Source: Devosia sp. (GTDB lineage Bacteria; Pseudomonadota; Alphaproteobacteria; Rhizobiales; Devosiaceae). From it: a DNA stretch of 36,112 nt. Of this stretch, positions 16,468 through 24,591 are shown in pieces (position 1 is the first letter of the stretch; the number at the start of each line of letters is the position of its first letter). The stretch is taken from contig NZ_JAUYGL010000179.1 of assembly GCF_030689745.1 (NCBI RefSeq), forward strand, positions 1-36,112, given 5' to 3'. Made by a program: the position numbers and the translations under genes. The notes under the pieces were generated by a model. The model searched no databases and was not told where the DNA came from. It was given only the letters and a program-made list of their open reading frames with translations.

Positions 16468-17823
16468 TCAGCAGAGCGGCGCGGGCTCTGCCGGGCCGAG
16501 ATCGCCGCCGAAGATGGCCGAGTCGTAGGTCACGACTTCGCGGTCGACTTCCTGCACGATGTTGAGCACGTCGTATTCGCTGGTCGGGTTGTCGTTACCC
16601 TGCACCACCAGAATATTCTTCATGCACTGATGGTCTTCCGCACGATACAGCGTCGGGCCATTGCCCATACCGTCGAACTCGTGGCCTTCCAGCGCCTTGA
16701 TAACTTCAGGCGGATAGAAGGTGCCGGCGCGTTCGCAGGCATCAGCGTACAGTAGTGCCTGCACGTAAGCGGTGTGGGCAGCCTGGGATGGCGGCGCACC
16801 ATAGGCAGCGCCAAACGACTTGGTGAAGGCGACAGTCCCTGGATCCTGCAGGTTCCAGTGCCAGTTCGAGGTGCCGAAAATGCCCTTGATATTGGCGCCG
16901 GCGCCCTTGGCCATCAACTCGGAGAACAGCGGAACCACGATTTCGAAGTTCTTGCCGTTCGTCTGACGGTCACGCATCCCGAACTGCACGGCCTGAGTCA
17001 GCGAGTTCACCATGTCATTGCCATAGTGGTTCAGGATCAGCACGTCGGCGCCCGAATTGAGCACTGGCGTGAGGAACTGCGAGAAATCGCCAGCGCCAAG
17101 TGGCGTACGCACGGCTTCGACCGTTTCCCAACCAAGCGCTTCGGTGGCAGCCTTCATCGACTCTTCCTGGGTCCAGCCCCAAGTGTAGTCCGCCGTCAGG
17201 TGATAGGCGCGGCGGTCGGTGCCATATTCCTGACCAAGCACCGGACCAAGGCCGATACCGGACTGGTAGGCGTTGAAGAAATGGCGGAAGCCGTAGCGAC
17301 GCTTATCCTTGCCGGTGGTGTCGTTGGAGTGGGTCAGGCCCGCCATGAAGATGACGCCCAATTCCTGGCAGAGACTCTGCACAGCAACAGCCTCGCCCGA
17401 GGACGAACCGCCGGTGACCATGATGGCACCATCGCGTTCGATCATGCGAGTGGCGCCAGCCCGAGCAACGTCTGACTTGGTCTGGCTGTCGGAGGTCACA
17501 AAGGCAACCTTCTTGCCCAGAATGCCATTGCCCTTGAGGGCCGTCGGGGTCAGCACGTTGATGAGCCCGCCATCGCCTTCACCATTCAGGTGCTGAACAG
17601 CTAGCTCGTAAGCCTTCTGCTCGTCGGCACCCTCTTCGGCATAGGCACCGGTAAGTGGGAGATTGAGGCCGAAGGTTACGGTATCGCCAGTTGGATTGTT
17701 GCAGAATTCCTGCGCCCATGCGCCCTTGGTAAAGATTGCGGGCATAACGCCCGTGCCGATAATGCCGGCCATGCCGGTCTGCAGCACACGCCTGCGCGAC
17801 AAGCCACGCTTCAAAAGTGTCAT
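16468..17823 (-). CDS. Periplasmic substrate-binding protein of the HAAT ABC importer, Tat-exported
   Basis: A 451-residue type I periplasmic binding protein (Peripla_BP_6/LivK-like). The ATG at 17823 is chosen because AGGAGG is 6 bases upstream; the frame goes on to 17850 without support. The signal peptide has the twin-arginine pattern LSRRRVLQTG (residues 8-17), a hydrophobic core and an AWA cleavage site near 37, so folded export by Tat is likely. The family pattern GLNLPLTGAYAEEGADEQ follows. The substrate is unknown; such proteins bind amino acids, amides, urea or aromatic acids. The mature form has a cysteine near its N-terminus (C41) and its very last residue is a cysteine (C451), which may bridge. 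It is the first gene of the transporter cluster and divergent from the XRE regulator. Confidence 0.9.
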   Translation of the reverse strand: MTLLKRGLSRRRVLQTGMAGIIGTGVMPAIFTKGAWAQEFCNNPTGDTVTFGLNLPLTGAYAEEGADEQKAYELAVQHLNGEGDGGLINVLTPTALKGNGILGKKVAFVTSDSQTKSDVARAGATRMIERDGAIMVTGGSSSGEAVAVQSLCQELGVIFMAGLTHSNDTTGKDKRRYGFRHFFNAYQSGIGLGPVLGQEYGTDRRAYHLTADYTWGWTQEESMKAATEALGWETVEAVRTPLGAGDFSQFLTPVLNSGADVLILNHYGNDMVNSLTQAVQFGMRDRQTNGKNFEIVVPLFSELMAKGAGANIKGIFGTSNWHWNLQDPGTVAFTKSFGAAYGAPPSQAAHTAYVQALLYADACERAGTFYPPEVIKALEGHEFDGMGNGPTLYRAEDHQCMKNILVVQGNDNPTSEYDVLNIVQEVDREVVTYDSAIFGGDLGPAEPAPLC

Positions 17824-18013
17824 CGATTTCCTCCTTTTGGCGCGGGGCAACTGATACTTGGCCAGCCGCTCACCGCCCCTTGAGTATTTCCTTTATAGAA
17901 AACAGCGGCAATAGGGCGTTGTAATTGCAAGGACATTCTGTCAATTATTGTTCTGAATTAGACGAGTTCCAGTAAATTAGTTGACAGGGCGCTCAGGAGC
18001 GGAGGAGAAAAAC

Positions 18014-19636
18014 ATGCGCGCACCAATCGGTTTTCGCATCAGCAACAGGCGGAAATCGCTCAAGATTTCTCAAGCGGGGCTGGCCCGACTGGTGGGCATT
18101 TCCCCCAGCTATCTGAACCTGATCGAAAACAACAAACGCGATATTGGCGGGGCGCTGTTGAACCGTGTCGCGACCCAATTGGAGATCGATGTCGATGAAC
18201 TAGCCGGTCGTGCCGAGCAGAAATTGCTGCAGGACCTCGAAGAAGCATTCGCGGACCCAATTGTCGAATCGCTGCCATTTCGGCCCGACGAGCGGCGTGA
18301 TCTGGTGGCCCAGTACCCGGCCAGCGCGGCTGCCTTGGCGCGGCTGCACCGGGCCTATACCGATGCCGTCTCCAATGCTGATGCCTACGCTGATCGTCTC
18401 CGCTCAGATCCATTGCTGAGCCAGTTGCTGCACCAAATCCTGTCCGGCGTTACCGCTATTCGCTCCAGCGCGGAAATTCTGGAGGATGTGACCGATCTGG
18501 ACGATGCCGAGCGGCAGCGCTTTCTGGGCGCCATCCGGCGGGGGTCAATAACGCTGTCGGACGTGGCCCGCAATTTGATCGGTCAGTTCGACACCTCCAG
18601 CGAGATCAGCCGCAATGTGTCGCCGGCGCGCGAAATCGACGACATGATCATCGAGCGGCAAAACTATTTCCCTGACCTCGAGGACGTGGCGGACAGCCTG
18701 CGGCTGGAGGTCGCCAGGACCGGTCCATTCAATGTGACGACACTGGCGGCGCTGCTCGAGGATAAATTCGGCGTGGTCGTGGTCTTTGGCGGCCCGGCGG
18801 ACGATCCCGGCTTTCCCGGTCAGTACCAGTTCGACTCCCAAACACGCCGCATGTGGTTCCAGGGGGCGACGACTTTGGCGACCCGCAAGTTCCAGCTGGC
18901 ACGCCTGTTCGGGGAGTTGGCGGCGGCCGATGCCATCAACCAGACGATGCAGAGCGCCGTGCTCTCGACCGCAACTGCGCGCCGGTTCGCGTCACGCGCC
19001 ATCGGTTCCTATCTCGCCGGTGCCATGGTGTTTCCATATGAGCGGGTGTTGGCGGACGCCGAGGCCAGCGCTTATGATATCGATTACCTCGGGCAGGTTT
19101 ATAGTGCCAGTTTTGAGCAGGTGGCCCATCGCCTGGTGACCCTGCGCCGACCGGGCCAGGAGGGGGTGCCATTCGGCTTCCTGCGCTCGGATCCTGCCGG
19201 GCGTCTCACCAAGCACTTTCCCCTGCCGGGCCTGTTATTGCCCAATAGTGGCCATGCCTGTCCGCTGTGGGCGATCTATGGTGCCTTTCGTACGCCCGAG
19301 GCTCTGTTGCGGCAGATGGTGCGCTTTTCCGATGGCTCGCGCTATTTGTTCCTCGCCCGTACTGTGCAGCACCGCACGGCGGCCTTTCGCGAGCAAATCG
19401 TGGCATCCTCCGTCATGCTGGCTTGCGATGTGCTGCACGCAGACCGCACCATCTACGCCTCGGGGCTGGATCTGAATGATCACTCGGCCGACATTCCGGT
19501 AGGGCCGAGCTGCCGGCTCTGTACGCGTCGCGACTGCGCCAGCCGGCAGGAAGAGACGCTGTCATCCGATATTGCCGCCTCGCCCACACGGGCTCCCCTG
19601 CTGCCATCGGCATTTGCGCTTGGCGATCACCACTGA
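18014..19636 (+). CDS. XRE-family regulator (ScfR/RamB-like) with an internal DHp-like domain
   Basis: A 540-residue regulator. The ATG at 18014 follows GGAGGAG by 6 bases. Residues 4-65 are an XRE helix-turn-helix (SQAGLARLVGISPSYLNLIE). Residues about 240-370 match the ImmA/IrrE-like part of ScfR/RamB regulators, but the protease HExxH motif is absent (RLFGELAAA in its place). Residues 385-510 match DUF2083, ending in the family's cysteine group CRLCTRRDC (C500, C503, C508). ScfR/RamB relatives control acetate, propionate and glyoxylate genes in response to acyl-CoA. Unexpectedly, residues 135-190 align without gaps to the histidine-containing dimerisation domain of the kinase at 20298-23000, including H140, with no ATPase domain. 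The stop is 58 bases before the receiver gene. Its target genes are unknown. Confidence 0.88.
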   Translation: MRAPIGFRISNRRKSLKISQAGLARLVGISPSYLNLIENNKRDIGGALLNRVATQLEIDVDELAGRAEQKLLQDLEEAFADPIVESLPFRPDERRDLVAQYPASAAALARLHRAYTDAVSNADAYADRLRSDPLLSQLLHQILSGVTAIRSSAEILEDVTDLDDAERQRFLGAIRRGSITLSDVARNLIGQFDTSSEISRNVSPAREIDDMIIERQNYFPDLEDVADSLRLEVARTGPFNVTTLAALLEDKFGVVVVFGGPADDPGFPGQYQFDSQTRRMWFQGATTLATRKFQLARLFGELAAADAINQTMQSAVLSTATARRFASRAIGSYLAGAMVFPYERVLADAEASAYDIDYLGQVYSASFEQVAHRLVTLRRPGQEGVPFGFLRSDPAGRLTKHFPLPGLLLPNSGHACPLWAIYGAFRTPEALLRQMVRFSDGSRYLFLARTVQHRTAAFREQIVASSVMLACDVLHADRTIYASGLDLNDHSADIPVGPSCRLCTRRDCASRQEETLSSDIAASPTRAPLLPSAFALGDHH

Positions 19637-19694
19637 TTGCGGTTAAGTGATCGGGCATTCGCGGAGGGGAGACCGCGTCTGACAAGGGGGAAAT

Positions 19695-20078
19695 TTGGCA
19701 ATCGACATACTTATTGCTGAGGACGAACCGAGCATTCTGGAATCGCTCGACTTCATACTGCGCCGTGCCGGCTACAGCATCCGTTCGGTGACCGATGGCG
19801 ATGCAGTGCTGGACGCGGTGCGGCGAATGGCGCCACGCCTGTTGTTGCTCGACGTCATGCTGCCCAGACGCAGCGGCTTTGACATTCTCAAACAGATCCG
19901 TGCCGATGTGGAACTGCGCGATTTGCCGGTGCTCATATTGACGGCCAAGGGCCAGCAACAGGATCGCCGGACGGCCGATGAACTGGGCGCTGACGGCTTC
20001 GTGACCAAGCCCTACGCCAATGCCGATGTTGTTGGCGCGGTACGGCAATTGTTGGGTAGGCAAGGTGGAACGGCGTAA
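19695..20078 (+). CDS. Single-domain response regulator (CheY-like receiver)
   Basis: A 127-residue receiver domain with no output domain. It starts with TTG, behind a GGGGG ribosome site at about 5 bases. Acidic pocket E9-D10, phospho-acceptor D53 (LLLLDVMLPRRSG), T83 (ILTAKG) and K105 (FVTKPYAN) are all in place, so it should accept phosphate. It sits between the XRE regulator and the symporter-kinase and is presumably the kinase's receiver, passing the signal on by protein contact rather than by DNA binding. The stop overlaps the following small gene by 14 bases. Confidence 0.92.
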   Translation: MAIDILIAEDEPSILESLDFILRRAGYSIRSVTDGDAVLDAVRRMAPRLLLLDVMLPRRSGFDILKQIRADVELRDLPVLILTAKGQQQDRRTADELGADGFVTKPYANADVVGAVRQLLGRQGGTA

Positions 20079-20298
20079 GCTGATTGCCAGCATGCTGGTG
20101 CTGACGGTGTTTGGTACGGTGCTGCTGGTGCCGCCCTTGGTCTATGTGTTCAACCAGCCGATCAGCCATTCCGGCATCCCCCAGATCGTCATCTATCTGT
20201 TCGGCGTCTGGCTGCTGCTGATCCTGGGGACGGCAGCGCTGGCGCGCCAACTGCCGGACGAGCCTGCCGATCCTGCCGCCGAGCGGGAGACCGACTGA
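20065..20298 (+). CDS. Small two-helix membrane protein next to the symporter-kinase
   Basis: A 77-residue protein starting with GTG at 20065 inside the end of the receiver gene; an ATG at 20092 is a possible shorter start, and a longer frame from 20020 is unlikely because it runs further into the receiver gene. It has two hydrophobic helices (ASMLVLTVFGTVLLVPPLVYVF, cut here into SMLVLTVFGTVLL and PPLVYVF; then IVIYLFGVWLLLILG), a short periplasmic turn and an acidic C-terminal tail. Its size and topology recall the small partner proteins (DUF485/DUF3311-like) that accompany sodium:solute symporters such as ActP. The stop shares a base with the kinase start (TGATG). I infer an accessory subunit of the symporter domain of the kinase. 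Confidence 0.75.
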   Translation: MERRKLIASMLVLTVFGTVLLVPPLVYVFNQPISHSGIPQIVIYLFGVWLLLILGTAALARQLPDEPADPAAERETD

Positions 20299-23000
20299 TG
20301 CTGTCGGCCGATTTCGTCATCGCCACAGCGGTTGGCTATGTTGGTCTGCTGTTTGTGCTGGCGTTTTTCGGTGATCGGCGGGCCCGGTCGAACAAGAGAT
20401 CATTTCTGCATTCGCCAGCGGTGTATACCCTGTCCATTTCGGTGTACTGCACCAGTTGGACGTTCTACGGCGCCGTCGGCAACGCCGCCCGCAGCGGGCT
20501 TGAGTTTCTGACCATCTATCTCGGTCCCACACTGGTGTTTGTCGGCTGGTGGTTTCTGCTGCGTCGGCTGGTTCGCATCAGCCATAATCAACGCATCACC
20601 TCGCTGGCCGATTTGCTGTCATCCCGGTTTGGCAAATCCAACCGGCTGGCGGTGCTGGTGACCTGCATCGCCGTGATCGGCATCGCGCCTTATATCGCGC
20701 TGCAACTCAAGGCGGTCACCTCATCCATCCAGACGGTTGCCGGTGCCTCCGAGTTCGGGCAGGGCAGCCTGGCCGGCATTGATGATGTTGGCCTAGCCTT
20801 TGGTGTCGCTGCAGCGATGGCGGTGTTCACCATTCTGTTCGGTACGCGTCATGTCGACGCCAAGGAGCAGCATCACGGGGTGGTGGCCGCGATCGCCTTT
20901 GAAGCCATCGTCAAGCTGACAGCGCTGGTGGCTGTGGGGGTATTCGTGGTCTACACTGGCGGGGGTCTTGAAGGCATTTTCAGCGGCGCTGCAGAACTGG
21001 GGGTGGGAGAGCAACCCCAGGACACCTTTGACAGCCGCTGGCTGACCACTCTGGGTCTGTCTATCGCCGCCATTGTCTGTCTGCCGCGCCAGTTTCAAGT
21101 GACGGTGGTCGAAAACTCCGACGAAAACCACCTACGCGTCGCGAGCTGGGCCTTTCCCGGCTACATGCTGGTGATGAGCCTGTTTATCCTGCCCATCGCC
21201 ATGTTCGGTCTGACCGTGATGCCTGCGGGATCGAACCCGGACATGTTCGCGCTGACCTTGCCCATGGCCTTTGGACAGGATGCGCTGGCCTTGTTTGCCT
21301 TCATTGGCGGGTTCTCGTCGGCTACTTCAATGATCATCCTTGAATCCATTGCGCTGTCGATCATGGTGTCCAACCACATCGTCATGCCGCTGGTGCTGCG
21401 CTTCAGTACCGGCAGGCGCAGTGGCGACGGGCAGGGGGTCAGCCATTCACTGCTGGTGGCCCGGCGCTTCTCCATCGTGCTGATCCTGTCGCTGGGCTTC
21501 TTCTATTTCTTCTTTACCCGCGACTCCGACGCCCTGGCGCCAATCGGGCTGATCTCGTTTACGGCGATTGCCCAGTTTTTTCCCGCGGTTCTGGCTGCCC
21601 TGTTCTGGCGGGACGCTTCTCTGCAGGCGGCAACTGCCGCCATCGCGGCAGGGTTTGTCGTCTGGGTGTGGTGCAGTTTCCTGCCCTCGTTCGAGTCGGT
21701 ATCGCCCCAGGTGGCGATGCTGTTGCACAGCGGTCCATGGGGCATCATGTGGTTGCGGCCGGAGGCGCTGTTCGGGCTCGATTGGCTCGATCCCCTCAGC
21801 CACGCCGCGTTCTGGAGCCTGAGCATCAATGTGGTGACGCTGACCGTGGTCTCGCTGCTGACCAGCCAATCCTCGCTCGAGCGCATTCAGGCGACGCTGT
21901 TTGTCGACGTGTTTCGGCGGGGTCATGTCGCGCAAGGCAATTTTGTACGCGGCTCTGCCACGGCCAATGACCTGTTCTTCGTCGCCGAACGGGTATTGGG
22001 CGAGCGGCGCGCTGCAGCGCTGTTCGAGACGGCGGCGCGCGAGATTGGCGTTGCGCCGGACCAACTGGAGCCGACCTCGGAGTTCATCGGCAAGCTGGAG
22101 CGTGAATTGGCGGGCTCGATCGGCGCGGCGTCCGCCCATGTGATGCTGTCCAAGGTCGTCTCCGGTAGCGATGTGTCGCTCGAAGAAGTCATGCAGATGG
22201 TCGACGAAACCCAGCAGGTGATCGAATACTCCCAGCAATTGGAAAAGACCTCGGCCGAACTGCGCTCCACCGCGCAAAAGCTCGAGGATGCCAATGTGCA
22301 ATTGCGCGAACTCGACAGCCAGAAGGACGAGTTTCTCAGCCAGGTCAGCCATGAAGTGCGCACCCCGATGACCTCGATCCGCTCGTTCTCGGAAATTCTG
22401 CTCGAGCCCGAAGGGATTGACGAAGCCCAGCGCCACCATTTCGTCTCCACCATTCATCAGGAAAGCCTGCGGCTGACCAAATTGCTCGACGAAATCCTTG
22501 ATCTCTCCGCGCTTGAGCGCGGGGAAAGGGCCTGGGACAATGTACCGATTGACGCCGAAGACGCGCTGAATCGGGCGCTGAGGGTTTGTGAAGCGCTGTT
22601 GCGCCAACGTGGCATGCAGGTGGAACTGGGCGAACGTGCTGGCGTGACCATGGTCGAAGGTGACGCCGACAGGCTCTGCCAAGTGTTCATCAACCTGGTC
22701 TCCAACGCCGTCAAATACAACGACGCCGAGCACCCGGTCGTGCGGGTCGTCTCATCGCTCAAGGCCGGCAATTACGTGGTGGAGATCGCCGATAACGGCC
22801 CGGGCATTCCCAAGGGCGAACGCACCTTGATCTTTGAGAAGTTCTCGCGCGGTGAACACGGCGCCAGCGATCAGACCGGCGCGGGGCTGGGACTGGCCAT
22901 CTCGCGTCAGATCGTGGCCCGGATGAATGGCACGCTCGAACTAGTGCCAGGGCCGCTGCCCGGCGCCTGTTTCCGCGTCCGGCTGGCGATTATCCGTTAG
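20298..23000 (+). CDS. Sodium:solute symporter-histidine kinase hybrid (CbrA/PrlS-like)
   Basis: A 900-residue membrane sensor. Residues about 1-510 form a sodium:solute symporter (SSS) domain with some 13 helices. Residues about 550-625 resemble the STAC linker of CbrA-type kinases (FVAERVLGERRAAALFE). A coiled coil (about 635-675) leads to the DHp domain with the H-box SQVSHEVRTPMTSIRS, where H685 is the phosphorylation site. The ATPase domain has the N box INLVSNAVKYND, G1 ADNGPGIPKGE, F box FEKFSRG and G2 GAGLGLAISRQ. Such proteins couple transport or binding of a solute (histidine, proline, acetate or sodium in known cases) to signalling. It has no attached receiver; the stand-alone one two genes upstream should serve. 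The stop overlaps the convergent channel gene's stop. Confidence 0.95.
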   Translation: MLSADFVIATAVGYVGLLFVLAFFGDRRARSNKRSFLHSPAVYTLSISVYCTSWTFYGAVGNAARSGLEFLTIYLGPTLVFVGWWFLLRRLVRISHNQRITSLADLLSSRFGKSNRLAVLVTCIAVIGIAPYIALQLKAVTSSIQTVAGASEFGQGSLAGIDDVGLAFGVAAAMAVFTILFGTRHVDAKEQHHGVVAAIAFEAIVKLTALVAVGVFVVYTGGGLEGIFSGAAELGVGEQPQDTFDSRWLTTLGLSIAAIVCLPRQFQVTVVENSDENHLRVASWAFPGYMLVMSLFILPIAMFGLTVMPAGSNPDMFALTLPMAFGQDALALFAFIGGFSSATSMIILESIALSIMVSNHIVMPLVLRFSTGRRSGDGQGVSHSLLVARRFSIVLILSLGFFYFFFTRDSDALAPIGLISFTAIAQFFPAVLAALFWRDASLQAATAAIAAGFVVWVWCSFLPSFESVSPQVAMLLHSGPWGIMWLRPEALFGLDWLDPLSHAAFWSLSINVVTLTVVSLLTSQSSLERIQATLFVDVFRRGHVAQGNFVRGSATANDLFFVAERVLGERRAAALFETAAREIGVAPDQLEPTSEFIGKLERELAGSIGAASAHVMLSKVVSGSDVSLEEVMQMVDETQQVIEYSQQLEKTSAELRSTAQKLEDANVQLRELDSQKDEFLSQVSHEVRTPMTSIRSFSEILLEPEGIDEAQRHHFVSTIHQESLRLTKLLDEILDLSALERGERAWDNVPIDAEDALNRALRVCEALLRQRGMQVELGERAGVTMVEGDADRLCQVFINLVSNAVKYNDAEHPVVRVVSSLKAGNYVVEIADNGPGIPKGERTLIFEKFSRGEHGASDQTGAGLGLAISRQIVARMNGTLELVPGPLPGACFRVRLAIIR

Positions 23001-23818
23001 TAGTGGCCGGAATCGGGGATGTTGAGAATATGGCCGCAGGCCTTGCAGTGCACGGCGTCCGGGTCATGCTTTTGCAGGCCGCATTGCGGACAGGGGAAGT
23101 GCACCTTGTTGGGCCGGAAGATGGATTGCGCCAGCTTCACGAACAGCGAAATGCCCACGATCATGATGGCGATGGAAGACAGCTTGCCGCCGGGACCGGG
23201 CAGCGTGATATCGCCAAAGCCGGTGGTGGTGACCGTGGCCACGGTGAAGTAGAGCGCGTCGATATAGCCAGCGATACTGTCCGTGCCGCGGTTGGCAAAG
23301 GCGGTGTAGACGAAGCCGGTGACGACGAACAGGAACACCAGCAGGTTGATGACCGCCTGGATGGTCTCGCGGTAGATTGACAGCCCCCGTCGATGCAGCG
23401 GCCGCCAGAAGGTGCTGCTGCGGGTCAGCGTCCACAGGCGCAAGATCCGCAGGAAGCCCAGGTTGAAGAACCAGGTGGGGGCCAGCAGGGTCACCAGGAT
23501 GAAGATGTCCATGATGACCGGAAGTTGCCGCACCCAGCGCGACATATCGGTCGAGGCCAGAGCCCGCGCCGTCAGATCGGCCGCCAGCAGCAGCGCGATC
23601 GAATAGTCGATCCACAGAAAAGACTCGTACTCGCGCAGCAGCGGCGAGGCGATGAAGAAGGCAATGATCGCCAGATCCACCACCAGCACGGACATCTGGA
23701 ATCGCTGCGCCTTGGGCGACTGGCTGTGATAGAGCAGGCGCAGCGTTGACCGCAGTCGCCCGAACCCGGTTAACCGGGCAGATTTGCGGGCCGTTGACTG
23801 GTCTTGATTGGGGCGCAT
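22997..23818 (-). CDS. Potassium-channel-like protein (6-TM voltage-gated type) with C-terminal zinc ribbon
   Basis: A 273-residue ion-channel protein. Helices S1-S4 are followed by a pore loop with the selectivity filter TTTGFGD (bases about 23211-23230) and an inner helix, as in Kv/VIC-family channels. The S4-like helix holds regularly spaced arginines (LRILRLWTLTRS). After the last helix there is a four-cysteine motif (CPQC, then CKAC, 13 residues apart; bases about 23025-23085) that looks like a zinc ribbon in the cytoplasm. The ATG at 23818 is a compromise: in-frame ATGs at 23845 and 23887 exist, none has a strong ribosome site, and the longest would nearly reach the divergent gene. The stop codon overlaps the kinase stop by two bases, with no room for a terminator. 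Gating signal unknown. Confidence 0.85.
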   Translation of the reverse strand: MRPNQDQSTARKSARLTGFGRLRSTLRLLYHSQSPKAQRFQMSVLVVDLAIIAFFIASPLLREYESFLWIDYSIALLLAADLTARALASTDMSRWVRQLPVIMDIFILVTLLAPTWFFNLGFLRILRLWTLTRSSTFWRPLHRRGLSIYRETIQAVINLLVFLFVVTGFVYTAFANRGTDSIAGYIDALYFTVATVTTTGFGDITLPGPGGKLSSIAIMIVGISLFVKLAQSIFRPNKVHFPCPQCGLQKHDPDAVHCKACGHILNIPDSGHY

Positions 23819-23898
23819 AGCAAACTCACTTGTCAGCTTGCCCATGCAAGCGCATGGGACTGTTCCCTTTCGTGTCCCGACAATCAAGGTGTCTGCCC

Positions 23899-24399
23899 AT
23901 GTCGATCGCTGTTTATGACCTGACCGTGCCGGTCTTTACCCGCATGCTGACCAATCTACTGACCATCATGGATATAGCCGAGGCCAACGCCACCGAGCGC
24001 AAATTCGACCCTGCCGTGCTGGCCAATGCGCGGCTGGCGCCCGACATGATCCCGTTTCGCGGACAGGTGATGATTGCCACCGATCACGTCAAGGGCTGCG
24101 TGTCGCGCCTGGCCGGGCGCGATGTTCCCTCCTGGCCCGATACCGAAGAGACGTTTGACCAGTTGCGCACCCGCATCGGCAAGGCGCTCGACCTGCTGGC
24201 CACCATCCAGCCGGCCGATCTGGCGGGCAGCGAGACCCGTGAGGTGACGCTGAGGCTGGGCGGCAAGGACGTGCAGGAGAACGGGTTGGTCTACCTGACC
24301 CAGCGGGTGTTGCCGAATTTCTACTTCCACATCACCACCGCCTACGCCATCCTGCGGGCCAATGGCGCGCCCATCGGCAAGCGCGACTATATCGGCTAG
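23899..24399 (+). CDS. DUF1993-family protein
   Basis: A 166-residue soluble protein of the DUF1993 family, a DinB-like four-helix bundle of unknown function. The ATG at 23899 has AAGG 9 bases upstream; the frame extends to 23830 without support. The opening MSIAVYDLTVPVFTRMLTNL and the later PNFYFHITTAYAILRANGAPIGKRDY stretch (two parts: PNFYFHITTAYAI and GAPIGKRDY) fit the family, with a histidine (FYFHI) where DinB-like proteins place a metal ligand. It is divergent from the channel gene with an 80-base gap and has no clear partner downstream. Confidence 0.85.
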   Translation: MSIAVYDLTVPVFTRMLTNLLTIMDIAEANATERKFDPAVLANARLAPDMIPFRGQVMIATDHVKGCVSRLAGRDVPSWPDTEETFDQLRTRIGKALDLLATIQPADLAGSETREVTLRLGGKDVQENGLVYLTQRVLPNFYFHITTAYAILRANGAPIGKRDYIG

Positions 24400-24591
24400 C
24401 CACCCAGCCCGCTGCCGTCAGCCGGAGGCCAATTGTCCTTTGGGCATTTTCCCTCCGGTCGACCAGGCGGGGCGCGCAATTGGCGTCCTGGCGGCAAAGC
24501 CCATGGAAAAACGGCGCTTTGTGTTGCCCAATCTGCCCACAGGCGCTATTTGCACCGACCGGGGCCTGTTCCGGCCTGGTGCGAGGCAGCA

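Noticed and set aside
21447..22733. 428-residue minus-strand frame opposite the symporter-kinase
   Set aside because: Its composition (many His, Gln, Arg) is that of an antisense shadow, and the kinase motifs on the plus strand are complete.
23765..23778. 14-base perfect palindrome CCCGGTTAACCGGG
   Set aside because: It lies inside the coding region of the channel gene near its start; a single palindrome there is not evidence of a regulatory site.
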